Origin: Leptolyngbya sp. Cla-17 | GTDB lineage: Bacteria; Cyanobacteriota; Cyanobacteriia; Leptolyngbyales; Leptolyngbyaceae | Direction of reading: 5' to 3' | DNA: 64,000 nt | Assembly (NCBI RefSeq): GCF_016807185.1 | Contig: NZ_JAEVYN010000002.1 | Location: forward strand, 1,048,528-1,112,527 | Shown: one piece after another, positions 1-8,589 of the stretch | Position numbering within the stretch: position 1 is the stretch's first letter | How the letters are laid out: every line of letters begins with the position of its first letter | Program-made: the position numbers and the translations under genes | Notes under the pieces: generated by a model | Seen by the model: only the letters and a program-made list of their open reading frames with translations | Databases searched by the model: none | What the model was told of the DNA's origin: nothing

Positions 1-153
1 GGAAGAACCACTCATTTAGAAGCATTTTATCGTTATCGGGTGAATGACAATATCAGTGTGACACCGGGCGTGCTGGTCATTTTCAACCCCAACAACAATC
101 CCAACAACGACACGATTACCGTAGGGGTTTTACGAACCACGTTTTCATTCTAG
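1..153 (+). CDS. C-terminal end of an iron-uptake/OprB-type porin (partial)
   Basis: The window opens inside a gene; 50 residues and a TAG stop remain. The tail reads as alternating beta-strand sequence (HLEAFYRYRVNDNISVTPG, then an Asn/Pro-rich turn) and ends in TTFSF, with a terminal aromatic residue as usual for outer-membrane barrels. The wording closely resembles the last strands of the large cyanobacterial S-layer-homology-domain porins (SomA/iron-uptake porin family) that pass small solutes across the outer membrane. The N-terminal signal peptide, SLH domain and most of the barrel lie outside the window, so substrate cannot be judged. A strong terminator follows at once. Confidence 0.72.
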   Translation, partial: GRTTHLEAFYRYRVNDNISVTPGVLVIFNPNNNPNNDTITVGVLRTTFSF

Positions 154-168
154 ATTGGGGAACTTTTT

Positions 169-239
169 CCAGAGCAGATAGTTCTAAACAATCTACGGGT
201 ACTCTTAAATACCTGTACTATCTGCTCTGGTAAGTTTTT
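169..239 (+). terminator. Rho-independent terminator of the porin gene
   Basis: A perfect 14-bp inverted repeat (169-182 with 217-230, CCAGAGCAGATAGT) encloses a second small hairpin (ACGGGTA pairing with TACCTGT, one G-U). It is followed by TAAGTTTTT. A run of T (AACTTTTT) also precedes it, so it may work on either strand. Confidence 0.8.
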
Positions 240-314
240 GTCCCTATGGGTGTGCGCTTAATTGCCACGATTCACTATTCATTCGCCAACTGATATAAGA
301 GGAAATTTGACGTG

Positions 315-2135
315 ATGATTCAATTTACTCGATTCGCTACCTGTATAAGTATGGTGGCTGGCAGCCTTGCCGTTGCCGCTTCTGCCCATGCTGATATTCC
401 AATTACCGGTGGACAAGTCAGCGGAGACGCTGCCTTTTTTACCCAACTGAATGCTGGCAATGCAAACACCCTAAGTCGCACAGGTTCCCCTGTGCTATTT
501 GATACGGTGATCCAAACTCTGCGAATTGTTACCCCAAACGGCACTACAACAACTTCACGTTTTCTGCCTAACGCTAGCCGCTTTACCGATACCAACGGCA
601 ATAGTCGTCCTGATAGTGGCGATCAAGGTCGCCTAGAAGGGGCATTATCAGGGGTTGCCTTTTCTGGAGTGGGCAACCCAGTCTTCTTTCAAAATATTCC
701 AACAGCGCTCAACTTTACGCTGACCGCTTTTGCGCCCAATTCTTTTGGAACGGGTTCTTTGATTAGCCCTACTCAAACAGGAACCGCACCGCTTGTGTTC
801 ATTCCTGGAGTCAACGTTCAGCTATCAAATACCTCCAGTAGTGCTTACACTTCTAAGGCTGGATTGTTGGAAGTCGGTTCATTTGCAGCTAGCTTGACGG
901 GCGATTTCATTGGGCTACCCTCTGATTTGCAGTTGCGTCCTGCGGCGACGGAAGTAACCTTAGTGCCTGTGTTTTTAGGGCGACGGATTAAGTTTGACTT
1001 TGAGGGTAAGAATGCCCAGGTGGATGAGGCAGCTTATGGAATTGATCCGGCAACGGGGCGCAGAGTCTTGGATTTTGCTGGAAATGTGACTGAGTTCAAA
1101 ATTGAGAGTACTGGCAACTCAAATTCCCAGTTTAAGATTGAGGGATCTGGAACATTAGATATCTCCTTAACGGGACCGTTTAATGTCCAGAAAGATAGCT
1201 TGAATTTGAATACGCTGACGGGTCAAGTGAATTATCAAATTAAGGGGGAAGGACCCGGCTTCGTCGCTTTTACAGGTGGCAACTCGATTACCTATTCCGG
1301 CACTTCACGGCGCGATACGGAGTTTAAATTTGAGCAAGGAAGCCGCAGCTTTGAGGGGAAAAGTGGGGGTGATACGTTTTTTACAGTGAGCGATCGCCGC
1401 GACAATGTTAACTTCAGTCGTTTTGTGGTTATCCCAGTAGTCGGAGTCTCGACAACGGCTGGGACTGCGGTCATTACGCCTTCCACAACCGGAAGCACAA
1501 CTTCTACTACCAGTAACACCAGTACTACCAGTAGCACCAGTAGCACCAGCACGGCTATTTTTACGACAACGGTCTTTAATAATTCCTCTATTACTATCTT
1601 CCCTGGCTATCGGAATTTGCTGACTGTAACCAGCGGCGAGAGGGACGACGATGACGATGACGATGATGATGATGATGATAACCGCAGAGGTCAGCGTGTA
1701 GAGCGTAGTGGTAACTCTGGGGATGATGACGACGATGACGATGATGATGATCGGAACTATGGTCGCAATACGACTTACTATGTCCATCAGCAAAAAGGAA
1801 CAACTGAGGTAGTCGTAGAGCGGAGGGGCGATCGCATTCTTTTGGTCGATCGCACTGAAGTTCAGGGGCGCAAGCTGAAGAAAAAAGGCAAGGTTGTTGC
1901 TGCGTATCAAGTGGTAGGACTACCCAGCCGTGTTTTTCCAGGCATGACTGGACTGCGGGAAATTCCTGCGGATACGGTGCAATCGTCCTCTCCTGAGGTG
2001 GCACCGACAGATCAAGCAGCTCCACAGCCTGCGGCAACTCCACAGCCTGCGGCAACTCCAAGCACTACAACGCCAACGCCAGCGGTTGAGCCAGCAGTTA
2101 CAACCCCTAGCTCAGGTACCACGACCGCACCTTAA
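315..2135 (+). CDS. Secreted protein with Thr/Ser linker and two poly-aspartate runs
   Basis: A protein of about 606 residues of unknown function. ATG 315 is preferred over the in-frame GTG at 312; AGAGGAA lies at 298-304. A signal peptide is clear (basic start, hydrophobic core, cleavage near ASAHA|D). The body (about 30-390) is beta-rich and Gly/Asn/Thr-rich with no motif I recognise. It is followed by a Thr/Ser linker (about 395-415), then two nearly pure Asp runs of roughly 12 and 10 residues separated by a basic stretch (about 445-485), a KR-rich segment, and a Pro/Ala/Thr tail. Asp codons alternate GAT and GAC, so the runs are not a simple triplet microsatellite. Acidic runs suggest divalent-cation binding at the cell surface; that is inference. 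The gene stands alone between terminators. Confidence 0.8.
   Translation: MIQFTRFATCISMVAGSLAVAASAHADIPITGGQVSGDAAFFTQLNAGNANTLSRTGSPVLFDTVIQTLRIVTPNGTTTTSRFLPNASRFTDTNGNSRPDSGDQGRLEGALSGVAFSGVGNPVFFQNIPTALNFTLTAFAPNSFGTGSLISPTQTGTAPLVFIPGVNVQLSNTSSSAYTSKAGLLEVGSFAASLTGDFIGLPSDLQLRPAATEVTLVPVFLGRRIKFDFEGKNAQVDEAAYGIDPATGRRVLDFAGNVTEFKIESTGNSNSQFKIEGSGTLDISLTGPFNVQKDSLNLNTLTGQVNYQIKGEGPGFVAFTGGNSITYSGTSRRDTEFKFEQGSRSFEGKSGGDTFFTVSDRRDNVNFSRFVVIPVVGVSTTAGTAVITPSTTGSTTSTTSNTSTTSSTSSTSTAIFTTTVFNNSSITIFPGYRNLLTVTSGERDDDDDDDDDDDDNRRGQRVERSGNSGDDDDDDDDDDRNYGRNTTYYVHQQKGTTEVVVERRGDRILLVDRTEVQGRKLKKKGKVVAAYQVVGLPSRVFPGMTGLREIPADTVQSSSPEVAPTDQAAPQPAATPQPAATPSTTTPTPAVEPAVTTPSSGTTTAP
2021..2056 (+). repeat. 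18-bp tandem duplication inside the Asp-run protein gene
   Basis: Two exact copies of an 18-base unit (2021-2038 and 2039-2056) encode PQPAAT twice in the Pro/Ala/Thr tail. It looks like a recent in-frame duplication. Confidence 0.9.
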
Positions 2136-2166
2136 AACTCTCAGAAAAATTGACCAAAGAGATTAG

Positions 2167-2193
2167 AGGGCAGCCTGTAGCTGCCCTTTTTTT
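2167..2193 (+). terminator. Rho-independent terminator after the Asp-run protein gene
   Basis: An 8-bp perfect stem (AGGGCAGC 2167-2174 with GCTGCCCT 2180-2187), loop CTGTA, runs directly into seven T residues. Textbook intrinsic terminator 30 bases after the stop. Confidence 0.92.
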
Positions 2194-2473
2194 CATTCAG
2201 AGCCTTATGATAAATGCTCAATCTACGAAATAGGACAAACCGCGATTGAGAAAGTAGATTGCTGCTTTGCGAATTGGCTGCCCTGCGAATGGAGTGTTAG
2301 CTAGTCGAGTAAGTGATCAACACTGGTGCTAGACGAACTCTGTTCCAAAAGCTCTTGTAGCTTTGTGGCTATATGATAAACCCAAAAACTTAAAACCAAT
2401 TGGCTTGGTTATTGCGTATCTCTATTGTGAATAGTTCATCATTGCTCACGAAATCAAAAGATAAACAGAATTT

Positions 2474-2989
2474 ATGAAAAAACGAAATTTCTTATGGGTG
2501 GGTGCCGCTTTTCTGGGTGCAACTTGGCTGTCACGCTCTCTATTTGGCACATCACAGACGACTGCATCAGCAAACTCTACAGCCTCAAAGGGTAAGTTTG
2601 AAATCACTAAAACTGAAACAGAATGGCGCAAGATTTTAACCCCAGAGCAATTTTACGTTTTGCGGAAGCATGGCACCGAGCCGGCAGGCACTAGTCCTCT
2701 TGATAAGGAGTATCGACAGGGCGTGTTTGCCTGTGCTGGTTGTGATTTGCCGCTGTTTAAATCAGATACAAAGTTCGACAGTGGTACGGGATGGCCCAGT
2801 TTTTATGCCCCGATCGCCGGAGCAACTGCCACCACTACGGACACCTCATTTTTGATGACGCGAGTTGAAGTTCATTGTCGGCGTTGCGGTGGACATTTGG
2901 GGCATGTGTTTGATGATGGTCCTGCTCCAACGGGCGATCGCTATTGTATGAATGGTGTCGCCTTGAATTTTAGCCCAACCTCAGTCTAG
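2474..2989 (+). CDS. msrB: Peptide-methionine (R)-S-oxide reductase MsrB, exported form
   Basis: Reduces methionine-R-sulfoxide in oxidised proteins. The MsrB fold is complete: zinc-binding Cys pairs at C87/C90 (CAGC) and C135/C138 (CRRC), the GTGWPSF signature near 104, HLGHVFDDGP near 141, and the catalytic cysteine C158 in RYCMNGVAL. The first 25 residues form a basic plus hydrophobic export signal or membrane anchor, followed by a Ser/Thr/Ala spacer. The protein therefore probably acts outside the cytoplasm; the usual cytosolic enzyme is about 135-140 residues. ATG 2474 gives this signal. DUF4126 follows within about 75 bases on the same strand, so the two may be cotranscribed. Confidence 0.93.
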   Translation: MKKRNFLWVGAAFLGATWLSRSLFGTSQTTASANSTASKGKFEITKTETEWRKILTPEQFYVLRKHGTEPAGTSPLDKEYRQGVFACAGCDLPLFKSDTKFDSGTGWPSFYAPIAGATATTTDTSFLMTRVEVHCRRCGGHLGHVFDDGPAPTGDRYCMNGVALNFSPTSV

Positions 2990-3064
2990 AGAAGCATTTG
3001 TCGCCGATGTCATCAACCAGATCGCTATATTGAAAGAGTGGATAGGTTTGAGCCGGAGGGGCAT

Positions 3065-3676
3065 TTGGATCACATCATTAGCTTTGATACCTTCATTGAA
3101 TTGCTGCTAGGAATCAGCCTTAGTGCAGCTGTGGGATTTCGAGTATTTGTGCCATTTTTGGTACTGAGCTTTGCTGCTGTGGTGGGGCATATTGACCTGC
3201 CAACCAACTTTGATTGGCTGGAAAGCTCTCCCGCATTAATTGTGTTAGCCCTTGCCTGCGCGTTAGAAATTGGTGGATACTTCATTCCCTGGTTTGATCA
3301 CGCCCTAGATTTTATTGCGACTCCCTTGGCAATCGTGTTAGGGACATTCATTGTGGGACATACGTCCTCCGATTTGAGCCCAGTTTTGCAGTGGACTTTG
3401 GCGATCATTGCAGGTGGGGGTACGGCAGCGTTAACCAAAGGATTAATGAATCTTTTGCGGGGCACCTCTACCGCAATGACAGGCGGACTGACAAATCCCA
3501 TCCTGTCAACAATCGAATTGATCGCCGCGATCGCCCTAACTCTGCTTGCTATCACTTTGCCCCTAGTCGCAGGGGGCTTGGTAATTGCACTTCTTAGTTT
3601 TGCACTGTACAAAGTGGGTCAGTTTTTGCTGAAGTTGCGATCGCGGTTACCAGAATCCAACACTCCAATTGCTTAA
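3065..3676 (+). CDS. DUF4126 family membrane protein
   Basis: A protein of about 203 residues with four to six hydrophobic segments and the DUF4126 signature GISLSAAVGFRVFVPFLVLS near the N-terminus, then GTAALTKGLMNLLRG and TGGLTNPI. Function of the family is unknown. Two starts are possible: GTG 3038, with no good ribosome site, and TTG 3065, five bases after GGAGG (3055-3059). I chose TTG because family members begin close to the first helix. The TAA stop is read from the same TTAA that supplies the stop of the convergent RND pump gene. Confidence 0.82.
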   Translation: MDHIISFDTFIELLLGISLSAAVGFRVFVPFLVLSFAAVVGHIDLPTNFDWLESSPALIVLALACALEIGGYFIPWFDHALDFIATPLAIVLGTFIVGHTSSDLSPVLQWTLAIIAGGGTAALTKGLMNLLRGTSTAMTGGLTNPILSTIELIAAIALTLLAITLPLVAGGLVIALLSFALYKVGQFLLKLRSRLPESNTPIA

Positions 3677-6600
3677 TCTATTATTTTGCTTACCACTGGT
3701 TCTTGGGGCATCGCAGGTTTCTGGGGCGTTGCAGGTTGAAAGTCATCGTGCAATCGCGTCTTCTTACCGCGTCCCTTCAGGAAATTCTGATCGAAAAGAT
3801 CGTGCAGAATCACATAGAAGCAGGGAATTAGGAACAGGGTCAACAGGGTTGCCAAAGACAAGCCAGAAAAGACCACAATGCCAAGCGGCTGAAGAAACTC
3901 TCCCCCTTGACCCAATCCCAGCGCCAGAGGAAACATACCCAAAACAGTGGTGATGGTGGTCATCAGCACCGGGCGCAGACGTTGAGGCGCAGCTTTGAGA
4001 ATGGCGGCACGACGAGTACAGCCTTCGCGCTCGCGAATTTGGTTTGCCAGTTCCACCATGATGATGGCGTTGTTAACCACGATCCCCACCAGCAGCACCG
4101 CTCCCACAATTACCGTTGCGCCGATCGCGGTCTTGGTAATGAACAATCCGAAAATACCGCCTGCCAACGCTAAAGGAATGGTAAACATAATTACCAACGG
4201 GTCAACCAGGGAATTGTATTGCACCGCCATCACGACAAATACCAAAAATGCCGCTAAGCCACCCAAAATAGGCAATGTTGCTTGAAGCTGTTGATTGCTT
4301 TGTGCCGCCGCACTGGGCAACACCCCAACCCCTTCAGGCAGTTCTTGTTGGCTCAGAATTGTTTGCACCTGTTGAATTGCTGCACTCAAACTAGCACCCT
4401 GATTCAAGCTCCCTGCAATCAAAAAGACTTGCCGCTGATTAATTCGGCGGATTTCGCCCGGTGCGCGTCCGGTTTCAATCGTTGCCACATCGCCCAAGCG
4501 AATTTGACGGTTATTTTCCGTAAAAATGGGCAGTTGAGTTAGCTGGGAGGGCTGCTGAATCAGAGCATTGTCTAGCTCAACCCGCACATCTACCAAGCGA
4601 TTACCCCGTTGAATTTGGGTGGGTACGCTGCCTTGAATCGCGGTTTCTAAGGTTCTGCCAATATCTTGAATGTTGAGGTTTAAGTCTGCTAGACGTTCGC
4701 GATCAGGGCGAATTTGAATCTCTGGCTGGCGATCGTCGGCATCTGGGCGCACCGTGATCAGGGTTGCTTCCTGTTCCAACGCTTGCAGCACTTGTCGTCC
4801 TGCTTGGGTTAGTGCCTCTTCATTTTCGCTTTGCAGCACCACATCCACATCGGCTCCCCGCACCGGCGAGTTATTCAAAATCAAGCCGCGTACCTGCCCC
4901 GGATTGACCCGCAACCGAATATCCACCAAATTAAGTTTGCGAAACTCTTTTGTTACCTTAGCAACATAATCATCCACCACAGTACCCGGTTTGAGGGTAA
5001 TTGTGCTGGAACTTCGCAAAGAGTTTTCGCTGGTATTACTACCAAACAAGCTGCCACCAATCGTGGAGAACACATACTCAGTTTCTGGCTGTGCTGCCAA
5101 AATCTCATCCACTGATGCCATGACCTTACGGCTAGTTTCTAGAGGTGTACCGGGTGGAAATTGGGCGTTAAGGTTTGCTTGCCCGGTATTAATTCGAGGC
5201 AAAATTTCTTGGGGGATTTGCCCTGCGAGAAACCAACTGCCACCGCCTAAAATCCCTACAGTTAACCCGACTACCAGCCAGCGTTTTGCCAGGGTCCATC
5301 CTAGGAGAGTGCCATATCCTTGAGTAGCATCAACAAAGCGGCGATTGAACTGATACAGTAGCCAAAACTTGCTGAGTCCACTAGATGCCCGAATACCTAA
5401 CAATCGCGAGGCTAGCATGGGTACGACGGTGACAGCAATTAGAATTGAGGCGGCAACCGAAAAGGTAATGGTGAGAATCAGTTCATTAAACAGCAGGGCG
5501 ATAAAGCCGCCAATCAGCAAGAAGGGCAAGACTGCAACCAGGTTAGTAGCCGTGGAAGCCACTAAAGCCGACTCGACTTCTTGGCTGCTGTGCATGGATT
5601 GGGTCATCAGTTGGGATCGGCTGAGTTGGCTAGTGGCATCTTTGCCAGGAGTCATGCCAACCCCTTCGGCAATGCTTTCTAGCATGACGATCGAGTTATC
5701 TACGACAATCCCAACGCCCAACGCTAAACCGCCTAAACTAAAGACGTTGAGTGACAGTTTGAACATTCCCATCAAAATAATGGCGGCAAGGGTTGCTAGG
5801 GGAATTGAGAGGACGATGATCAGGGCTTGACGGAAGGACCCTAGAAACAGGAGAACCGCGATCGCAGCAAGTCCCGTGCCAATCAGCCCAGAGCTAACTA
5901 CATTAGAAATGGCATTTTGAATGAATACCGATTCGTCCAGGGTGGGCAACAGTGTCATGTCGGCTGGGATAGTGCCTGCCTGCTGCAATTCTTTAATGCG
6001 CTGTTTGACTGCTTCAACCACGGATATGGTGTTGGCATCGGGTTGTTTTTGCACACTCATTTTGACGGCGGGTTGCCCATTCAATGCCACGAAAATCCGC
6101 TGTTGATTGGTACCGTCAATCACGGTCGCGAAATCTCGCAGATAAACTCGTTGGGTAGGAGCCGGAGTAGTCGATGCTCCCGATTGGGCAGAGCCTTGAG
6201 CAACATTTCCAGGCTGTCCGCCCACTTCAAATGAGATATCTCGCAACTCTGCGGCACTTTTAAACCGTCCAATCGCCCGCGTGAGTGGCTCTGAGTTGCT
6301 GCCCAAAATCCGTCCGCCAGAAATATCTTGGTTGCGATCGCCCAACTCGGTTAATACATCGTTTAGCCCCACGCCCACAGCTTGTAGGCGATCGAGATCC
6401 ACCATCACCCGTACTTCTTCTTCAACGCCCCCAGACACATCCACCACTGCCACCCCCGGAATCACACCCAACTCACGGGATAGCTCTTGATCTGCAAACA
6501 CCCGCAAATCAACTAGGGCCATGGATGGAGAGGTGAGCGCGAGTTCGTATACCGGAAGCTGAGAGGGATCAACTTTAAACAGGCGTGGATCTTCAATCGT

Positions 6601-6987
6601 CTCTGGTAACTGTCCGCGCGATCGGTTAAAGGCTGCCGTTGCATCATTCAATGCCTGGTCAATATTGCCACCCGGTTGAAAATATAAATCTAAATTCACC
6701 TGTCCTTCGCGAGTTTGAGAATAGACTTGTACCACGCCTTCGGTGGCTGAAAGAGCTTCCTCCAGCGGTCTGGTAATTTCATCTACTGCCACCTCTGGGG
6801 AAGTGCCTGGAGCATTTAACCGCACCCCAATCCGGGGATAGGTGATGGAGGGCAACAAATCAACTTGGAGCGTAGTGATAAAGAAAACGCCCATGACAAT
6901 AACTGCCAGGGTCAGCATCAACGTACCAATGTGTCGCAGGATTGCAATGCGGCTAATACTGAAACCAGTCGGTGGGGAAGGGTTCAT
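3673..6987 (-). CDS. RND-family (HAE1/AcrB-like) efflux permease
   Basis: A 1104-residue inner-membrane proton-driven pump. It has the duplicated RND layout: helix 1 near residues 15-32 followed by a large periplasmic loop, then helices 2-6 with GVGIVVDNSIVMLE, a second periplasmic loop, and helices 8-12 with VGIVVNNAIIMVELANQ. VDNS and VNNA are the hydrophobe/amphiphile-type RND signature positions. The length is near the usual 1020-1100. The adaptor lipoprotein gene lies just upstream (62-base gap) on the same strand, giving an adaptor-permease operon. No TolC-like outer-membrane gene is nearby, so the channel must come from elsewhere. Substrate cannot be told from sequence. The stop overlaps that of the DUF4126 gene. 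Confidence 0.93.
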   Translation of the reverse strand: MNPSPPTGFSISRIAILRHIGTLMLTLAVIVMGVFFITTLQVDLLPSITYPRIGVRLNAPGTSPEVAVDEITRPLEEALSATEGVVQVYSQTREGQVNLDLYFQPGGNIDQALNDATAAFNRSRGQLPETIEDPRLFKVDPSQLPVYELALTSPSMALVDLRVFADQELSRELGVIPGVAVVDVSGGVEEEVRVMVDLDRLQAVGVGLNDVLTELGDRNQDISGGRILGSNSEPLTRAIGRFKSAAELRDISFEVGGQPGNVAQGSAQSGASTTPAPTQRVYLRDFATVIDGTNQQRIFVALNGQPAVKMSVQKQPDANTISVVEAVKQRIKELQQAGTIPADMTLLPTLDESVFIQNAISNVVSSGLIGTGLAAIAVLLFLGSFRQALIIVLSIPLATLAAIILMGMFKLSLNVFSLGGLALGVGIVVDNSIVMLESIAEGVGMTPGKDATSQLSRSQLMTQSMHSSQEVESALVASTATNLVAVLPFLLIGGFIALLFNELILTITFSVAASILIAVTVVPMLASRLLGIRASSGLSKFWLLYQFNRRFVDATQGYGTLLGWTLAKRWLVVGLTVGILGGGSWFLAGQIPQEILPRINTGQANLNAQFPPGTPLETSRKVMASVDEILAAQPETEYVFSTIGGSLFGSNTSENSLRSSSTITLKPGTVVDDYVAKVTKEFRKLNLVDIRLRVNPGQVRGLILNNSPVRGADVDVVLQSENEEALTQAGRQVLQALEQEATLITVRPDADDRQPEIQIRPDRERLADLNLNIQDIGRTLETAIQGSVPTQIQRGNRLVDVRVELDNALIQQPSQLTQLPIFTENNRQIRLGDVATIETGRAPGEIRRINQRQVFLIAGSLNQGASLSAAIQQVQTILSQQELPEGVGVLPSAAAQSNQQLQATLPILGGLAAFLVFVVMAVQYNSLVDPLVIMFTIPLALAGGIFGLFITKTAIGATVIVGAVLLVGIVVNNAIIMVELANQIREREGCTRRAAILKAAPQRLRPVLMTTITTVLGMFPLALGLGQGGEFLQPLGIVVFSGLSLATLLTLFLIPCFYVILHDLFDQNFLKGRGKKTRLHDDFQPATPQKPAMPQEPVVSKIID

Positions 6988-7017
6988 GGCTTATTACGAA
7001 TGGCGAAGGGGCAAAAA

Positions 7018-7066
7018 GTTTTGAGTTTTGAGCTTGAGTCTTTAAAGTTCTATTCCCTATTCCCTC
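7018..7066. repeat. Two short heptanucleotide repeat tracts between pump and adaptor genes
   Basis: GTTTTGA occurs twice in tandem at 7018-7031. CTATTCC-type units (GGAATAG on the minus strand) occur twice at 7050-7063. The second tract lies inside the 3' end of the adaptor gene and creates its final Asn-Arg-Glu-stop. Confidence 0.7.
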
Positions 7067-8396
7067 TCTGTCCTTCGGAGATACTACTGAGTTTTACAAG
7101 ATCACCATCTTTGAGGGCTTTGCTGCTGCGGGAAACAAAGCGATCACCGACTCCTAAGCCGGAGACGATCTCCACTTGTCCATCTAGGCGTTTACCTAAA
7201 GTAACTGAACGGGCGGAGACAGTAGGTTTTTCACCCTTGGCGATTGTGAAGATGTTGCCTCTAGTTTGAGGCGGACGCTCAGATGATTGGGCACCACCGG
7301 AGGATTGGGCGCGCGATCTCCGATCTTTATCAGTTTGTAGGGCAGTTTCAGGCACGACGACACGGGCGATCGCCCGTTGAGTAAAGTCCACCCGCGCCAA
7401 TAAACCGCTGCCAATGCTTTCATCCGAGTTAGGAATGATGACTTCAATGGGAATTAGGCGGGAGGAGGGGTCAGCAGCAGGAGAGATTCGGGCAATGCGT
7501 CCGACGATCTCCCTCTTGGGGAAAGCATCAAGACGGACTTGAACGGGTTGTCCAGTGCGAAGAGTCCCAAGTTCCCGCTCGGATACTTGAACCACCACTT
7601 TAACCTGACTAAAATCGCCTAACTTGAGGATTTCGCTGCCCGGTTGTGCCAGATTGCCGGGTTCTGTGACGCGCTCCAAGACTGAACCGGTGACGGGTGA
7701 AATTAACTGAGTCTGAGACTGTCGCTCTTTCTCTTGCGCCACAATCGCCTGTTGGGCAATAATGCGGCGCTGAATTGCCGTAACCGCTTGCTGACGAGTT
7801 CGCACTTGGGCTTGAGTTGATCGCAGCGCTTGTTGAGCCGTGCCAGCAGTCGTTCGAGCTGTTTCTACGGCTTGTGCGGCGATCGCTCCCTCACGAAACA
7901 ACAGTTCAAGCCGTGCCAGATCCGAGCGGGTTTGTTGTAGCCGCAGGCGTTGTTCTTCAACTTGGGTTTGAGCGGTGCTAACCTCGGCATTTGCCTCAGC
8001 CACATCTGCCTGACGTGCTGCCACTTCGGCTTCGGCTTCAACCACCGCAGCAGCCAGCACTGCATCATTCAACTGACCCACGGTTTGCCCTTGCGTGACT
8101 CGATCGCCCACATCTACCGCCAGATCCAGCACTGTTCCTTCGACCTGCGATCGCAAGGAAACTTGGCGATAGGGCTGTGTAGTGCCGGTATATTCCACAG
8201 TTTGTTGCAGGGGCATGGTACGGGCGATCGCCACATCCACCGATGCTGGACCATTCTCCGCCTGCCTTTGTCCAGTCTGGGCTTCCGCTTCAGACTTAGG
8301 CAACATGCCACAGCCTGTGATCACTGTTAAAGCTCCTACTAAAACACTCCATCGCAAAACGCTTGCTGGATTAATAGGCTCCATAAATTTTGGCAT
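7050..8396 (-). CDS. RND efflux periplasmic adaptor lipoprotein (membrane fusion protein)
   Basis: A 448-residue adaptor linking the RND permease to an outer-membrane channel. A lipoprotein signal ends at VITGC (Cys about 29). Then come a barrel-sandwich half (YRQVSLRSQVEGTV, DVGDRVTQGQTV), an Ala/Gln/Glu-rich alpha-helical hairpin (about 105-225), the second lipoyl half (LISPVTGSVLERV), a beta-barrel domain and a membrane-proximal domain. ATG 8396 has AAGGA eight bases upstream. A low-complexity Ser/Gly/Gln/Arg insert lies near 355-375. The C-terminus NRE-stop is written by a tandem heptamer. It is first in the operon with the permease downstream. Confidence 0.92.
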   Translation of the reverse strand: MPKFMEPINPASVLRWSVLVGALTVITGCGMLPKSEAEAQTGQRQAENGPASVDVAIARTMPLQQTVEYTGTTQPYRQVSLRSQVEGTVLDLAVDVGDRVTQGQTVGQLNDAVLAAAVVEAEAEVAARQADVAEANAEVSTAQTQVEEQRLRLQQTRSDLARLELLFREGAIAAQAVETARTTAGTAQQALRSTQAQVRTRQQAVTAIQRRIIAQQAIVAQEKERQSQTQLISPVTGSVLERVTEPGNLAQPGSEILKLGDFSQVKVVVQVSERELGTLRTGQPVQVRLDAFPKREIVGRIARISPAADPSSRLIPIEVIIPNSDESIGSGLLARVDFTQRAIARVVVPETALQTDKDRRSRAQSSGGAQSSERPPQTRGNIFTIAKGEKPTVSARSVTLGKRLDGQVEIVSGLGVGDRFVSRSSKALKDGDLVKLSSISEGQRGNRE

Positions 8397-8589
8397 GACA
8401 GAAATCCTTCTAACCTAAAGTAGGAGCTTACTGTGAGTGGTTTAAATTTTGGTGAATAGACTCCTCTCACCTTTTAGACTCTCATCTGCATAAAGTGGTT
8501 CAATGCACTTTTCAAAGAATGCTAAAAGGGGAAAGAGCATTTGGATTGTATCGTTATATTAAGCCTTGTCAGCTCGTCCGAATGAGAGA

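Noticed and set aside
1305..1910. Long minus-strand frames opposite the Asp-run gene
   Set aside because: They read the GAT/GAC runs backwards as Ile/Val/His tracts; no ribosome site or signal, and the plus-strand gene has a clear signal peptide.
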